A stretch of DNA of 64,000 nt, taken from NCBI RefSeq assembly GCF_900086985.1, contig NZ_LT593974.1:310001-374000 (forward strand), in the 5' to 3' direction. This stretch comes from Halomonas sp. HL-93 (GTDB lineage: Bacteria; Pseudomonadota; Gammaproteobacteria; Pseudomonadales; Halomonadaceae). Positions 9,699-18,410 of this stretch are shown piece by piece. The notes below the pieces were generated by a model. It ran no database searches. It was given only the letters and a program-made list of their open reading frames with translations, and was not told the DNA's origin. The position numbers were made by a program, and so were the translations under genes. The first letter of the stretch is position 1; each line of letters opens with the position of its first letter.

Positions 9699-9855
9699 AG
9701 AGTCCATCCTTTGGGAAACTGGTTTTCAACACAGACACTTGAAAGCTCTTGATGGCACTGTATCAATGTTATAGACAGGCGTGGCTGAACGCCATAGAGG
9801 CTTTTCATGCGCGGGTTATTGCCGTTAGCTGGAAGCGCATACTCGTTGCCAGCGC

Positions 9856-10194
9856 TTACCCCTGCGTTGCAAATGCCACCCGTACGCCGTAGGCCATGCG
9901 CTGTTTAGTGGACACGGGTGGAATATCGGTGCCCACCATTTCATCGGCGGCATCGGCCCAGGTCAGCGTGCCATGAGTGAATCCCAGCGGTGCCAGTGCG
10001 CGACTGACCCACTGTGTGCCCGTAAAGCGCTGGGTTTCGCCTTGCTTGTCAGTGAGCAAACAGACGGCGTTATCCTGATGCAGGCGAACGATATACCACC
10101 CCATATCCAACCCATGTAGTTCAACGTCGGGGAGCGGGGCGGGTAATTGGGCCAGTTCGTCAAGGGTGACACGTGCGGGGAGAGTGGAAGGCAT
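9856..10194 (-). CDS. Small DUF6482-like protein
   Basis: A 112-aa soluble protein of unknown function. It shows the pattern I associate with DUF6482 proteins of Pseudomonas and Halomonas: an N-terminal LDEL stretch, a central WYIVRLHQDNAVCLLTDKQG strand-turn-strand part, and a C-terminal half with HGTLTWADAADEMVG (the acidic DEM-G ending is typical). There is no signal peptide, membrane segment or catalytic motif. GAGGA lies 7 nt before the ATG. It is monocistronic, between mgtE and acdS on the same strand with gaps of about 130-160 bp on each side. The family assignment is from memory of the pattern, and its role is unknown. Confidence 0.6.
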   Translation of the reverse strand: MPSTLPARVTLDELAQLPAPLPDVELHGLDMGWYIVRLHQDNAVCLLTDKQGETQRFTGTQWVSRALAPLGFTHGTLTWADAADEMVGTDIPPVSTKQRMAYGVRVAFATQG

Positions 10195-10323
10195 GGCGTA
10201 TCCTCATCAGTGAATAGGCTATACACCAAGACTAAAGGTTGTACTTTATTTGTACAGCAGTAGCCGCCTGATCGGCGTTATTTAGGCGCTCAATCAGACG
10301 GGACGAGGTAGGCGTTTTACGCC

Positions 10324-11340
10324 TTAGCCATTACGAAACAGGAAGCTGTAGGCGTTTAGTGCAGGTACGCCGCCCAGGTGGACGTACAGCACTTTGGAGC
10401 CCGCTGGGAACTCACCGTTGCGCACCATATCGATCATGCCGTGCATGGATTTGCCTTCGTAAACCGGGTCGGTGAGTACGCCCTCCAGGCGGGCGCACAG
10501 GCGAATAGCCTCTAATGTGCCTTCATTGGGTAGGCCATATTCCGGGCCGCCATAGCGGGTATCCAAAATGACATCGTCATCGGTAATGCCGCCTTCCAGC
10601 TCTACCAGTTCGGCGGTGTTGCGGGCGATACGCAGGATCTGTTCGCGGGTTTGCTCAGGCTTGGCAGAGGCGTCAATGCCAATCACTCGCTGGGCACGGC
10701 CATCGGCGGCAAAGCCCACCACCATCCCCGCCTGAGTGCTGCCGGTGACCGAGCACACCACGATATAGTCGAATTTGAAGCCCAGCTCTTTCTCCTGCTG
10801 GCGAACCTCTTCGGCAAAGCCTACAAAACCTAAGCCGCCGTTCGGGTGTTCGGAGCAGCCAGCGGGGATCGGGAAAGGCTTGCCGCCCAGCTGGCGAACA
10901 TCTTCCATCGCCTGCTCCCAGCTGGGGCGAATGCCGATATCGAACCCCGCGTCGTCCAAGCGCACGTCGGCGCCCATGATGCGCGACATCTCGATATTGC
11001 CTACCCGGTCATACACTGCGTCGGAATAGTTGACCCAGTTCTCCTGTACCAGCACGCACTGCATGCCCAAATGAGCGGCCACGGCGGCCACCTGGCGGGT
11101 CTGGTTGGACTGAATGCCGCCAATCGATACCAGCGTATCGCAGCCCTGTTCCAGCGCTTCGGGAATCAAGTACTCCAGCTTGCGGGTTTTGTTACCGCCA
11201 AAGGCCAGACCGCTGTTGCAGTCTTCGCGCTTGGCGTAGAGCTCCACGTCACCCCCCAGGTGTTCACTCAGACGTTTGAGTGGCGTAATGGGGGAGGGGC
11301 CAAAGGTGAGCGGGTAACGTGGAAAGCGTTCTAGGTTCAT
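10324..11340 (-). CDS. acdS: 1-aminocyclopropane-1-carboxylate (ACC) deaminase
   Basis: PLP enzyme that splits ACC, the plant ethylene precursor, into 2-oxobutanoate and ammonia. At 338 aa it has exactly the family length and aligns without gaps to the classic Pseudomonas enzyme numbering: Lys51 in GGNKTRK binds PLP, Ser78 in GGIQSNQ, Tyr268, Tyr294 and Glu295 in DPVYEGKS, and Leu322 in HLGGVPALN. Glu295 and Leu322 are the residues that separate true ACC deaminases from D-cysteine desulfhydrases. ATG 11340 has AGGAG 7 nt ahead; an ATG five codons earlier lacks this. It is divergent from an Lrp-type regulator, the usual AcdR arrangement. Confidence 0.95.
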   Translation of the reverse strand: MNLERFPRYPLTFGPSPITPLKRLSEHLGGDVELYAKREDCNSGLAFGGNKTRKLEYLIPEALEQGCDTLVSIGGIQSNQTRQVAAVAAHLGMQCVLVQENWVNYSDAVYDRVGNIEMSRIMGADVRLDDAGFDIGIRPSWEQAMEDVRQLGGKPFPIPAGCSEHPNGGLGFVGFAEEVRQQEKELGFKFDYIVVCSVTGSTQAGMVVGFAADGRAQRVIGIDASAKPEQTREQILRIARNTAELVELEGGITDDDVILDTRYGGPEYGLPNEGTLEAIRLCARLEGVLTDPVYEGKSMHGMIDMVRNGEFPAGSKVLYVHLGGVPALNAYSFLFRNG

Positions 11341-11576
11341 AGCAGGCTCCTGCATATAAGCGTTTCAGTGCGAAATAGAAAGCTCGCTTGGCGAGGGTTT
11401 AGATGAAAGATTTAGGTAAAAGCTTCGTGTGAACAGTTGGCGGGCTCTGCTATTTATACTAAGTGTTAGCTGATGTTTTTGTGTTGCAAAATAAGAGGCT
11501 TTAAAGCAATAAGTGTTGGCATTAAATGATTTATATGGTTTTAAATGGTGTCTAAAGATCAATAAGGTAAATAATA
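11341..11576. promoter_or_regulatory. AT-rich divergent control region of acdS and its regulator
   Basis: This 236-bp spacer separates the starts of acdS (minus) and the Lrp-type gene (plus). It is clearly richer in A and T than the flanking genes, as expected for an Lrp-family binding region and two divergent promoters. I could not define single boxes with confidence. Confidence 0.5.
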
Positions 11577-12083
11577 GTGCGCTCAAAAACTTCCCGTTCA
11601 GGCGCCGAGCCTGATGATCAGGCGGCTGAACTAGACCGAACAGACCGACGTATTCTGAAGCTGCTGCAAGACGACGCTACGCTCTCCAATGTGGCGCTGG
11701 CCGAGCAGGTGAGCCTGAGCCCTGCGGCGTGCTTACGCCGGGTGGAAAAGCTCAAACGGGACGGGGTGATCAGCCGGGTGGTGGCGCATTTAGACCCGGA
11801 GCAGCTACAGGCAGGCATGGTGGTGCTGATTGGCGTGGTGCTGGATCGCTCGACGCCGGAATCCTTCGCTGCCTTTGAAGAGGCGGCCCAAAAAGTATCC
11901 GGCTGTATGGAGTGCCACGTGGTCACCGGGGAGTTTGACTACTTTATGTTGGTACGCACCCGGGACAGCCAAAGCTTCAACAGACTACACGCCGAACAGT
12001 TGCTCTACCTGCCCGGCGTGCGTCAAATCCGCTCGTTTATGGGCCTGCGACAGGTGGTCTCGACCCATAAGGTGCTGGTGTAG
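11577..12083 (+). CDS. acdR: Lrp/AsnC-family regulator of ACC deaminase (AcdR type)
   Basis: DNA-binding regulator of 168 aa. The N-terminal winged helix-turn-helix covers about residues 22-75 (LDRTDRRILKLLQDDATLSN, then LAEQVSLSPAACLRRVEKLK), and a C-terminal RAM ligand domain follows with MECHVVTGEFDYFMLVRTRD. The only suitable start is GTG 11577, with AAGGT 8 nt upstream; no internal ATG would keep the HTH. Its position divergent from acdS is the classic one for AcdR, which in other bacteria senses ACC and activates acdS. The ligand here is inferred from that pairing. Confidence 0.85.
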   Translation: MRSKTSRSGAEPDDQAAELDRTDRRILKLLQDDATLSNVALAEQVSLSPAACLRRVEKLKRDGVISRVVAHLDPEQLQAGMVVLIGVVLDRSTPESFAAFEEAAQKVSGCMECHVVTGEFDYFMLVRTRDSQSFNRLHAEQLLYLPGVRQIRSFMGLRQVVSTHKVLV

Positions 12084-12166
12084 CTTGGCCAAGTTAATGG
12101 CTACCAAGTGTGCTCGGTTACTGGTCATTTCCTTATGCCGTCCGCGTTCATCTAAATGCAGACATG

Positions 12167-12184
12167 CCGTCATCGTGCTGTCAC
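12167..12184 (+). promoter_or_regulatory. PHO-box-like PhoB binding site before phoX
   Basis: Two 7-bp direct repeats, CCGTCAT at 12167-12173 and CTGTCAC at 12178-12184, lie 11 bp apart, matching the CTGTCAT-N4-CTGTCAT layout of a PHO box. A possible -10 (TAATGT, 12205-12210) lies about 20 bp downstream, and the phoX start codon is 62 bp from the site. This predicts induction by phosphate starvation through PhoB. Confidence 0.7.
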
Positions 12185-12246
12185 TCAGCGTGGTTAGGAT
12201 CCTCTAATGTTACATCGTTGACCGTAATGATCAGAGGGAAACCATC

Positions 12247-14382
12247 ATGAGCAAGGAAATCGAAGATCATCGTCTGTTTAATCAGAGTGGTAATGAGCCA
12301 TTTGCTGACATACTGGCACAGCATGTGTCGCGGCGTGATGTCATGCGCGGCGGCCTGAGCGTGGCGGCTGCCTCAATGCTTAGTTTTGGCGGTGCTGCTC
12401 AAGCGCTTGCCTCCAACGGATCACAAAAAACACCGCTCACGCTGGCCTTTGAGGCGGTCCGGGGTTCGCATACCGATGCCGTCGTGGTGCCTGACGGCTA
12501 CGTGGCTCAGGTATTAGTGCCATGGGGCACGCCGCTAAATCAAAATGACTCGTGGCAGCCTGACCAGCCAATGACCCCTGAGCGTCAAGCGGCGAGCGTG
12601 GGCATGCACCATGACGGCATGGCCGGTTTTGCCCTGGATGCCGATAACGCCTCGCGCCGTTTTGTGCTGGCGCTCAATAACGAATACATCGATCAAACCG
12701 CGCTGTGGGCCCCTCAGGGCGGTCCCACTAACGCTGATGAGGGTGAGCGCCCAGCGGAGGAGTCGCGCACCGAGATCAACGCGCACGGTGTCACCATTGT
12801 AGAGGTTGAAAAAGACGCCAATGGGCAATGGGCGCATGTACCGGGCTCCCGCTATAACCGCCGCTTTACCAGCGCAACGGAAATGGATCTGGCGGGCCCT
12901 GTGGCGGGCAGCGACTACGTTAAAACGCGCTTCTCTCCGGCGGGCACCCAAACCCGCGGTACCAACAATAACTGCGGTAACGGCGTCACCCCCTGGGGCA
13001 CCTACATTGCCTGTGAAGAGAACTGGCCTAACGTCTTCGTCAACACTGGCGAGCGCTTCCAGGACGACGCCCGGATTGGCATTCCCACCGAGCGTGGCCG
13101 TTACGCCTGGGAAACGTCGGCAGGCGATGCCTCAGAAGAAAACGACGAGTTTGCCCGTTTTAACATCACGCCACGCGGCGAGCGCGCCGAGGATGATTAT
13201 CGTAACGAAGCGCGCACCTTCGGTTATCAGGTCGAGATCGACCCCTATAGCGATGCCCGCGCCGTCAAGCGCACGGCACTGGGCCGGTTCCGCCATGAAG
13301 GGTGCTGGTTAGGCAAGCTGGAAGCTGGCCAGCCAATCGTTTATTACTCCGGTCACGATGCCCGCAACGAGTACGTATATAAATACGTGTCCGACGCCGC
13401 CTGGGATCCTGCCGATGCCAACCGGCCGGGCGAGGCGTACGACCGTCTTTCCATTGGCCATAAATATCTCGATAACGGCACCCTGTACGTAGCCCGCTTT
13501 CATGCCGACGGCAGCGGTGAGTGGCTGCCGCTGACGCCCGAGGCTGAGACCCGGGATGGCCGTACATTGGCGGCGGCGCTGGGCCTGGAAGAGAACGATT
13601 TAGCCGGTGTGATTATCAATACCTGCGATGCGGCGGACCTGCTGGGGGCCACGCCGATGGATCGGCCCGAATGGGCCTCTGTTGACCCTGCATCGGGCGA
13701 GGTGTATCTCACTCTGACGAATAACTCACAGCGCATCGCTGAAGATTCACAGCCAACCTATACCAACGACGGTGAGCGCTTGGAGCAGGTGGGGGTAGGT
13801 TATGACTTGGCACCCACTAACGCGGCTAATCCACGTGCCAATAACGAGGCTGGTCACATTATTCGCTGGCGCGAAAGTCGCCTGCCAGATGCGTTCCGCT
13901 GGGAAATATTTGTATTTGGCGCGGCGGAAGATGATGCCGATAACCCCTCAGGACTGAATGAAATGAATCAATTTGCCAGCCCCGATGGTCTTTGGTTCGA
14001 CGAACGTGGCGAGGGGCAAGGCATTCTATGGATTCAGACCGATAATGGCTATGAAGGGGTAGCGGAGTACACCAACGACCAACTGCTCGCCGTTGTGCCA
14101 AGGGCATTGGACGATATTAGCGGTACGGGGCCGGTGGTCAACAGCAGCAACCAGCAGCAGCTAAAGCGCTTTGCGGTCGGGCCAAACGGCTGCGAAGTCA
14201 CCGGTATTTTTGCCACGCCGGATAAAACCGCGCTGTTTATCAACATTCAACACCCAAGTAACTGGCCAGCGGATGGCAATGAACTCGTGCAAGATGCCAC
14301 CGTTGCCGCCAGCGGCGACGTTCGCCCACGGGCATCGACCGTGGTGATTCAAAAGCGCGATGGTGGGCCGGTAGGCGTTTAG
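12247..14382 (+). CDS. phoX: Tat-exported PhoX-family alkaline phosphatase
   Basis: Secreted phosphatase of 711 aa, matching the PhoX (DUF839) family, which releases phosphate from organic esters using calcium and iron. The N-terminus carries a twin-arginine signal, SRRDVMRGG at residues 28-36, followed by a hydrophobic stretch ending AAQALA. Family landmarks include NNCGNGVTPWGTYIACEENW, HEGCWLGKLE and ASPDGLWFDERG. No lipobox is present. The start codon has GAGGG about 6 nt ahead. A PHO-box-like site upstream and a strong terminator downstream show a single-gene, phosphate-regulated unit. The protein is acid-rich, fitting an extracytoplasmic enzyme of a halophile. Confidence 0.92.
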   Translation: MSKEIEDHRLFNQSGNEPFADILAQHVSRRDVMRGGLSVAAASMLSFGGAAQALASNGSQKTPLTLAFEAVRGSHTDAVVVPDGYVAQVLVPWGTPLNQNDSWQPDQPMTPERQAASVGMHHDGMAGFALDADNASRRFVLALNNEYIDQTALWAPQGGPTNADEGERPAEESRTEINAHGVTIVEVEKDANGQWAHVPGSRYNRRFTSATEMDLAGPVAGSDYVKTRFSPAGTQTRGTNNNCGNGVTPWGTYIACEENWPNVFVNTGERFQDDARIGIPTERGRYAWETSAGDASEENDEFARFNITPRGERAEDDYRNEARTFGYQVEIDPYSDARAVKRTALGRFRHEGCWLGKLEAGQPIVYYSGHDARNEYVYKYVSDAAWDPADANRPGEAYDRLSIGHKYLDNGTLYVARFHADGSGEWLPLTPEAETRDGRTLAAALGLEENDLAGVIINTCDAADLLGATPMDRPEWASVDPASGEVYLTLTNNSQRIAEDSQPTYTNDGERLEQVGVGYDLAPTNAANPRANNEAGHIIRWRESRLPDAFRWEIFVFGAAEDDADNPSGLNEMNQFASPDGLWFDERGEGQGILWIQTDNGYEGVAEYTNDQLLAVVPRALDDISGTGPVVNSSNQQQLKRFAVGPNGCEVTGIFATPDKTALFINIQHPSNWPADGNELVQDATVAASGDVRPRASTVVIQKRDGGPVGV

Positions 14383-14418
14383 TCCCCAAGCTGAAACACG
14401 CCTTGGCAAGACCATAAC

Positions 14419-14453
14419 AAGCGTCGAACCTCTCCCAGGTTCGACGCTTTTTT
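14419..14453 (+). terminator. Rho-independent terminator of phoX
   Basis: A perfect 12-bp stem (AAGCGTCGAACC at 14419-14430 with GGTTCGACGCTT at 14438-14449) and a 7-nt loop are followed by a run of six T. It lies 36 bp after the phoX stop and also just beyond the stop of the convergent DUF1127 gene, so it may work partly in both directions. Confidence 0.92.
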
Positions 14454-14458
14454 CAATG

Positions 14459-14794
14459 CTAGCTTGGCGGCACATGACATTGTTTCTGTCGCGCCTCTAA
14501 CGCCTGAATGGCATCGACCTTTAGTGGCAGTTGGTTGGCCCAGAGAATATCGCCTCGGGAGTGGCCAATATCCCGCAGTACGAGGTCGTCGTAATCTAAT
14601 AGCGGCAATATATGGCGACGATACAACCGCCGTCGAAGGTAGCGCCACCAGCGCATATCCAGCGCTCGAATTATCCGCATCGAGGGCATGGCAGGCGTGT
14701 AAAACTGCAATTGCGGGGGCTTGGGCGGCGGCGCCAACTGGCTGGCTTTTTCCCATGCCTGATGGGCATGTTGGGTAGGGGCTTCACACTTCAT
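14459..14794 (-). CDS. DUF1127-domain small protein
   Basis: A 111-aa, arginine-rich protein. Residues about 45-85 hold the DUF1127 motif: an amphipathic basic helix (MRWWRYLRRRLYRRHILPLL) running into DYDDLVLRDIGHSRGDI. DUF1127 proteins are small, often stress- or host-response-linked, and thought to bind nucleic acid or other proteins; no enzymatic role is known. This one has a longer, proline-rich N-terminus than the minimal 50-residue form. The start has AAGGAGGT, a near-perfect ribosome-binding site. It is divergent from a LysR gene, a pairing seen for DUF1127 genes in other proteobacteria, so that regulator may control it. Confidence 0.82.
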   Translation of the reverse strand: MKCEAPTQHAHQAWEKASQLAPPPKPPQLQFYTPAMPSMRIIRALDMRWWRYLRRRLYRRHILPLLDYDDLVLRDIGHSRGDILWANQLPLKVDAIQALEARQKQCHVPPS

Positions 14795-14967
14795 CGCGCA
14801 CCTCCTTTTTCACTCCTGCGGTTGGCTAAACGGGCCCACTCGGCAGGTGTGTTATGTGATTAATAAGTGGAGGGTCGCGACCTCTGTTACCAGCTTGGCG
14901 TGCTGACTTGGATCAATCAAACGAAAAGATCTACACTGTGTGTTAAGTTTTTCTGAAAGGTGGCGTG

Positions 14968-15861
14968 ATGAATCAACTCTCTACCATAGCTCCCAGCCGG
15001 ACGGCCTTGCCGCTACTGGATAGCGAGGTGCTGCGCACCTTTGTGACGATTGCGGAGAGCGGCAGTTTTACCCGCGCCGCCCAGCAGTTATTTCGCACCC
15101 CTTCCGCCCTGAGCATGCAGATCAAACGCCTGGAAGAGACCCTCGGCCAGACGCTGTTTGTCCGCGAGGCGCGGCATGTCCGCCTGACGGCCGAGGGGGA
15201 AGTACTGCTGGGCTATGGACGGCGGCTACTTAAACTCAATGCGGAAGCCGTGACCCAGTTTTTAGCCCCTACCATCGAAGGGCGCGTGGGGCTGGGGATA
15301 ACGGACGACGTGGTGGGACGTATTTTGCCGACGGTACTGGCCCAGTTTGCCCGATCGCACCCGGCGGTGCAGGTCGATGTCGAGGTGGGGCGCAGCAAAG
15401 ATCTGCTCGCCAGGTTGGATGAGGGCGAGCTTGATCTCGCCCTGGTGATGGCTGGAGGGCCTGGTCAGGCGGCGCGGGGAGAAATCGTCCACAGCGAACC
15501 GCTGGTATGGGCGGGTCGTGAAGACGGCGTTGCCGTGCAGCGAACGCCACTGCCGGTAACTCTGGCCCAGCAGGGGTGTGCGTGGCGTCGAATTACCCTC
15601 AATGCTCTTGATCAAGCGGGGATTGCTTACCGCATTGCTTACTCCTGCGACCACTGTGCCGGGCAGGAGGCCGCTATGCTGGCCGATTTGGCCGTGACGG
15701 CTTTCCCCAAAAGCCTGGTCCGCCCGCCGCTCAAACGCCTGCACAACGAATCGCTGCCGCCGCTAGGTGATTACCAAGTGGCACTGGTAAAGCGTGCAGG
15801 CAGTGGTGATGCCAGCGAGGTATTGGCTGATCGGGTGGTGGAGGCGTTTCGGGAGGGGTGA
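14968..15861 (+). CDS. LysR-family transcriptional regulator
   Basis: A 297-aa LysR-type regulator. The winged HTH covers about residues 20-80 (LDSEVLRTFVTIAESGSFTR, LSMQIKRLEETLGQTLFVRE), and the effector domain begins about residue 100 with GRVGLGITDDVVGRILPTVL. Unusually, it keeps cysteines close together in YSCDHCAGQE. GTG 14965 directly precedes ATG 14968; the ATG is taken as start with GAAAGGTGG just ahead. It is divergent from the DUF1127 gene across 173 bp, with a 10-bp perfect palindrome GGTCGCGACC at 14873-14882 in between. That palindrome is a candidate operator, though it does not have the usual T-N11-A form. Confidence 0.88.
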   Translation: MNQLSTIAPSRTALPLLDSEVLRTFVTIAESGSFTRAAQQLFRTPSALSMQIKRLEETLGQTLFVREARHVRLTAEGEVLLGYGRRLLKLNAEAVTQFLAPTIEGRVGLGITDDVVGRILPTVLAQFARSHPAVQVDVEVGRSKDLLARLDEGELDLALVMAGGPGQAARGEIVHSEPLVWAGREDGVAVQRTPLPVTLAQQGCAWRRITLNALDQAGIAYRIAYSCDHCAGQEAAMLADLAVTAFPKSLVRPPLKRLHNESLPPLGDYQVALVKRAGSGDASEVLADRVVEAFREG

Positions 15862-15877
15862 AGGTAATGCGCTAAGG

Positions 15878-16366
15878 TTAACCCTCCATTAAAGTGCGAA
15901 GCGGAAGCTGCTCTTTATTGATTGGCGTCTTGATAACGATATAGCTGAAATATTTTTCGATACCGATTTCGTCCTCGATCAGTGCCTCCATGACGCGCTG
16001 ATAATGGGCAATGCTGCGCGTTATAAAGCGCAGCAAATAGTCATAGCCGCCGCTAATAAGGTGGCACTCCATGACTTCATCGACCTGGCGAATTTTCTGT
16101 TCGAAGCGCAGAAAATCTTCCCGGTGGTGGTCCGTCAGGGTGATCTCAGTAAAGACGGTGACGCTCTCCATCATTTTTGCAAGGTTGAGTCGAGCTTGAA
16201 ACGAAGTGATATAGCCAGCGGCTTCTAATCGTTTGACGCGCTGTAGACAGGGACTGGGCGATAGCCCGACAGCATCGGCCAAATGGACGTTAGTCATCCG
16301 TCCATCCGCTTGAAGCTGAACGAGAATATTAATGTCGATACGATCAAGACGGACGCTGGCCACCAT
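15878..16366 (-). CDS. Lrp/AsnC-family transcriptional regulator
   Basis: A 162-aa regulator with the Lrp plan: HTH at about residues 5-60 (LDRIDINILVQLQADGRMTN, LSPSPCLQRVKRLEAAGYI) and a RAM domain with MECHLISGGYDYLLRFITRS. Proteins of this type sense amino acids. GAGGA lies 6 nt before the ATG. It is the last gene of a minus-strand row gabT - HAD - lrp, with 75 bp before it, so it may control that row and perhaps the nearby amine genes. It is convergent with the LysR gene, 16 bp apart. The ligand is unknown. Confidence 0.9.
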   Translation of the reverse strand: MVASVRLDRIDINILVQLQADGRMTNVHLADAVGLSPSPCLQRVKRLEAAGYITSFQARLNLAKMMESVTVFTEITLTDHHREDFLRFEQKIRQVDEVMECHLISGGYDYLLRFITRSIAHYQRVMEALIEDEIGIEKYFSYIVIKTPINKEQLPLRTLMEG

Positions 16367-16441
16367 GCAAAGTCCTCTACATTATTAGGGTTGCTAGGGG
16401 GGCGGTAAATACGCCCCATTAGTTTGAACTAATACCTTTGT

Positions 16442-17086
16442 CTAAAGCAATTCGCCGCGTAGAGCAAGCTGATGCTGATAAATAAAATCGCTTAGCGAGA
16501 TACATGACGGCGTTTGCGGCTGGTCCGCTTTGGCACTGCGCGTGATACGGCAGTGCCCGCCTCGGCTATTAGCAGATGCAGGGCCCGCGGTTAAGAGCAG
16601 GACGTGGCTATCCGCCTCCATCTCCCGAAGCTTGGCGCGCGCGCCCACAAAGCTGCCGGTGGTGAACCGCTCGTTAACTGAAAGGCCGATGCGCTGGTTA
16701 AACGCGAAGAACTCCTGCTCATTGAGGGACGTCACCACTCTGAGCTGATAGAACTTGCGCAGATAGTGGATCGCCCCAGGGGCATCTTCATAAAGGGATC
16801 CAAAGCCAAGTGAGCTGGCGAATTCGATCCCTTCCTGCCAATCCACCTCCAGCCCCCAGCGGTTGGCCAGGGCGCGATAGACCGTGCAGTGAGCCGAAAC
16901 GGCGCCCATCTGCTCATCCGTGAGTTCATGCAACGCCTGCACATAGTCTGCTAATACCTGCTCCACTGGGGGAGGAGCAGGTAGCATCGCCAACAGTGGC
17001 GATAGACCGCGAATAATGTCTCTGTCTCGATCGATCAGAACGCCATGGGCATCCATGCATAGCGTCGTATAGTCGGTCAATTGCAT
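16442..17086 (-). CDS. HAD-superfamily protein with a degenerate active site
   Basis: A 214-aa protein of the haloacid dehalogenase fold. Motif I appears as CMDAHGVLID (Asp kept, but DAHGV in place of DxYGT), motif II as VVTSLNE and motif III lysine in GARAKLRE. The usual motif IV acids are absent: where G-D and a later D are expected, the chain reads VLLLTAGPASANSRGG. It may therefore be inactive, or use a different chemistry. ATG 17107 is open, but ATG 17086 has AGGAG 10 nt ahead and is preferred. It lies 31 bp after the gabT-like gene in the same operon. It differs clearly from the second HAD protein at 27981-28655. Confidence 0.75.
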   Translation of the reverse strand: MQLTDYTTLCMDAHGVLIDRDRDIIRGLSPLLAMLPAPPPVEQVLADYVQALHELTDEQMGAVSAHCTVYRALANRWGLEVDWQEGIEFASSLGFGSLYEDAPGAIHYLRKFYQLRVVTSLNEQEFFAFNQRIGLSVNERFTTGSFVGARAKLREMEADSHVLLLTAGPASANSRGGHCRITRSAKADQPQTPSCISLSDFIYQHQLALRGELL

Positions 17087-17117
17087 GACGTCCTGCTCTC
17101 CTGGCATTGGCGATGAA

Positions 17118-18410
17118 TTAGTGCGTGGTGTTCGATAATGCGTTGTCTAACATCCCTACTGCTTCGTCGACTTGTTCGTCGCTGGTATTCAGCGGCGCCA
17201 GGAAGCGAATGACATTGCGATGAACACCACACTTGATCACCAGCAAACCCGTTGCACGGCAGTGATCGATGACCTGTTGCACCAGGGCGGCGTCTTCAGG
17301 TGTGGCCCGCGGGCCCTTGAGAAGCTCGATGGCAAGCATTGGGCCTTGTCCGCGGACGTCGGCAATCAAAGGATGCTTGGCTTGCAGCTGGCGCAATCCT
17401 GTTTCCAGGCGTTTGCCCATGGCGATGCCACGTTCAATCAGTTGCTCATCGGCAAAAATATCCAGCACCGCCAGTGCCGCCGCACAGCTCAGCGCGCTGC
17501 CGCCATAGGTGCCGCCGAGCCCACCCGGCGCGGGTGCTTGCATCATCTCGGTACGCCCAACCACGCCTGAAATCGGCAAGCCTCCGCCCAGGCTCTTCGC
17601 GACAGTGACCAGGTCTGGCTGGATATGGCTGTGTTCAAAGCCAAACATCCTGCCCGTGCGCCCGAAGCCGGTTTGAATTTCATCGGCGATGAGCACAATG
17701 CCGTGGCGTTCCGTCAAGGCGCGCAGTGCCTGCATAAACTCGACCGGCGCAGGCAGGAAGCCACCATCACCCTGTACCGGCTCGATCAGGATAGCGGCGA
17801 CCTGCTCGGGGACGACTTCCGTGGCGAAAAGGGTGTCCAACTCCGCAAGCACATCCTCACTGCTGACGCCACGCAGCGCATCCGGGTAGCTCACGTGGTG
17901 GATAGCGGGGGCAAAGGGGCCAAAATTCTGCTGATAGGGCTGGCTCATACCCGTGAGCGTAGTGCCCAACAGCGTGCGTCCATGAAAGCCGCCGCGAAAG
18001 GCGATCACGTTGGGGCGCCCTGTATGGGAGCGGGCAATTTTGATGGCGTTTTCCACCGCTTCAGCACCGGAGGTAAAGAGCACGCTTTGGTAGTCCTGTG
18101 TGCCGCCGACCAGCTTGGCCAGCTGGCTAGCCAGTTCTATATAGCCAGGGTAGGCAGCCACCTGGAAACTCATATGGGAAATACGTTCCACCTGGGCCTG
18201 AACCGCTGCCACCACCCGTGGGTGATTGTGGCCGACATTGAGCACGCCGATACCCCCCACAAAATCCAAATAGCGCTTGCCGTCGACGTCATAGACGTCG
18301 CTGCCGCAGGCATGGGAAATGACGATAGGGTGGGCGTTCACCACACCGCGGGGAATGCACTGCTCGCGCTGGCTTAGCATGGCGTAGGAAGGGTGGGCGG
18401 CGGTATTCAT
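17118..18410 (-). CDS. gabT: 4-aminobutyrate-type class III aminotransferase
   Basis: PLP-dependent omega-aminotransferase of 430 aa, the usual GabT length, which moves the terminal amino group of GABA or a similar omega-amino acid to 2-oxoglutarate and yields a semialdehyde. Visible motifs are FTSGAEAVENAIKIAR, GFHGRT, the cofactor Asp in LIADEIQTGFGRTG, and the Schiff-base lysine in TVAKSLGGGLP. AAGGAG lies 8 nt before the ATG. It heads a minus-strand operon with the HAD and Lrp genes. A succinate-semialdehyde dehydrogenase homologue lies 1.3 kb away, which supports a GABA-type pathway. The exact substrate is not proven. Confidence 0.88.
   Translation of the reverse strand: MNTAAHPSYAMLSQREQCIPRGVVNAHPIVISHACGSDVYDVDGKRYLDFVGGIGVLNVGHNHPRVVAAVQAQVERISHMSFQVAAYPGYIELASQLAKLVGGTQDYQSVLFTSGAEAVENAIKIARSHTGRPNVIAFRGGFHGRTLLGTTLTGMSQPYQQNFGPFAPAIHHVSYPDALRGVSSEDVLAELDTLFATEVVPEQVAAILIEPVQGDGGFLPAPVEFMQALRALTERHGIVLIADEIQTGFGRTGRMFGFEHSHIQPDLVTVAKSLGGGLPISGVVGRTEMMQAPAPGGLGGTYGGSALSCAAALAVLDIFADEQLIERGIAMGKRLETGLRQLQAKHPLIADVRGQGPMLAIELLKGPRATPEDAALVQQVIDHCRATGLLVIKCGVHRNVIRFLAPLNTSDEQVDEAVGMLDNALSNTTH

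Noticed and set aside
17625..18377. A 250-codon open frame opposite gabT
   Set aside because: GabT motifs are complete on the other strand; this frame has unlikely composition and no good ribosome-binding site.
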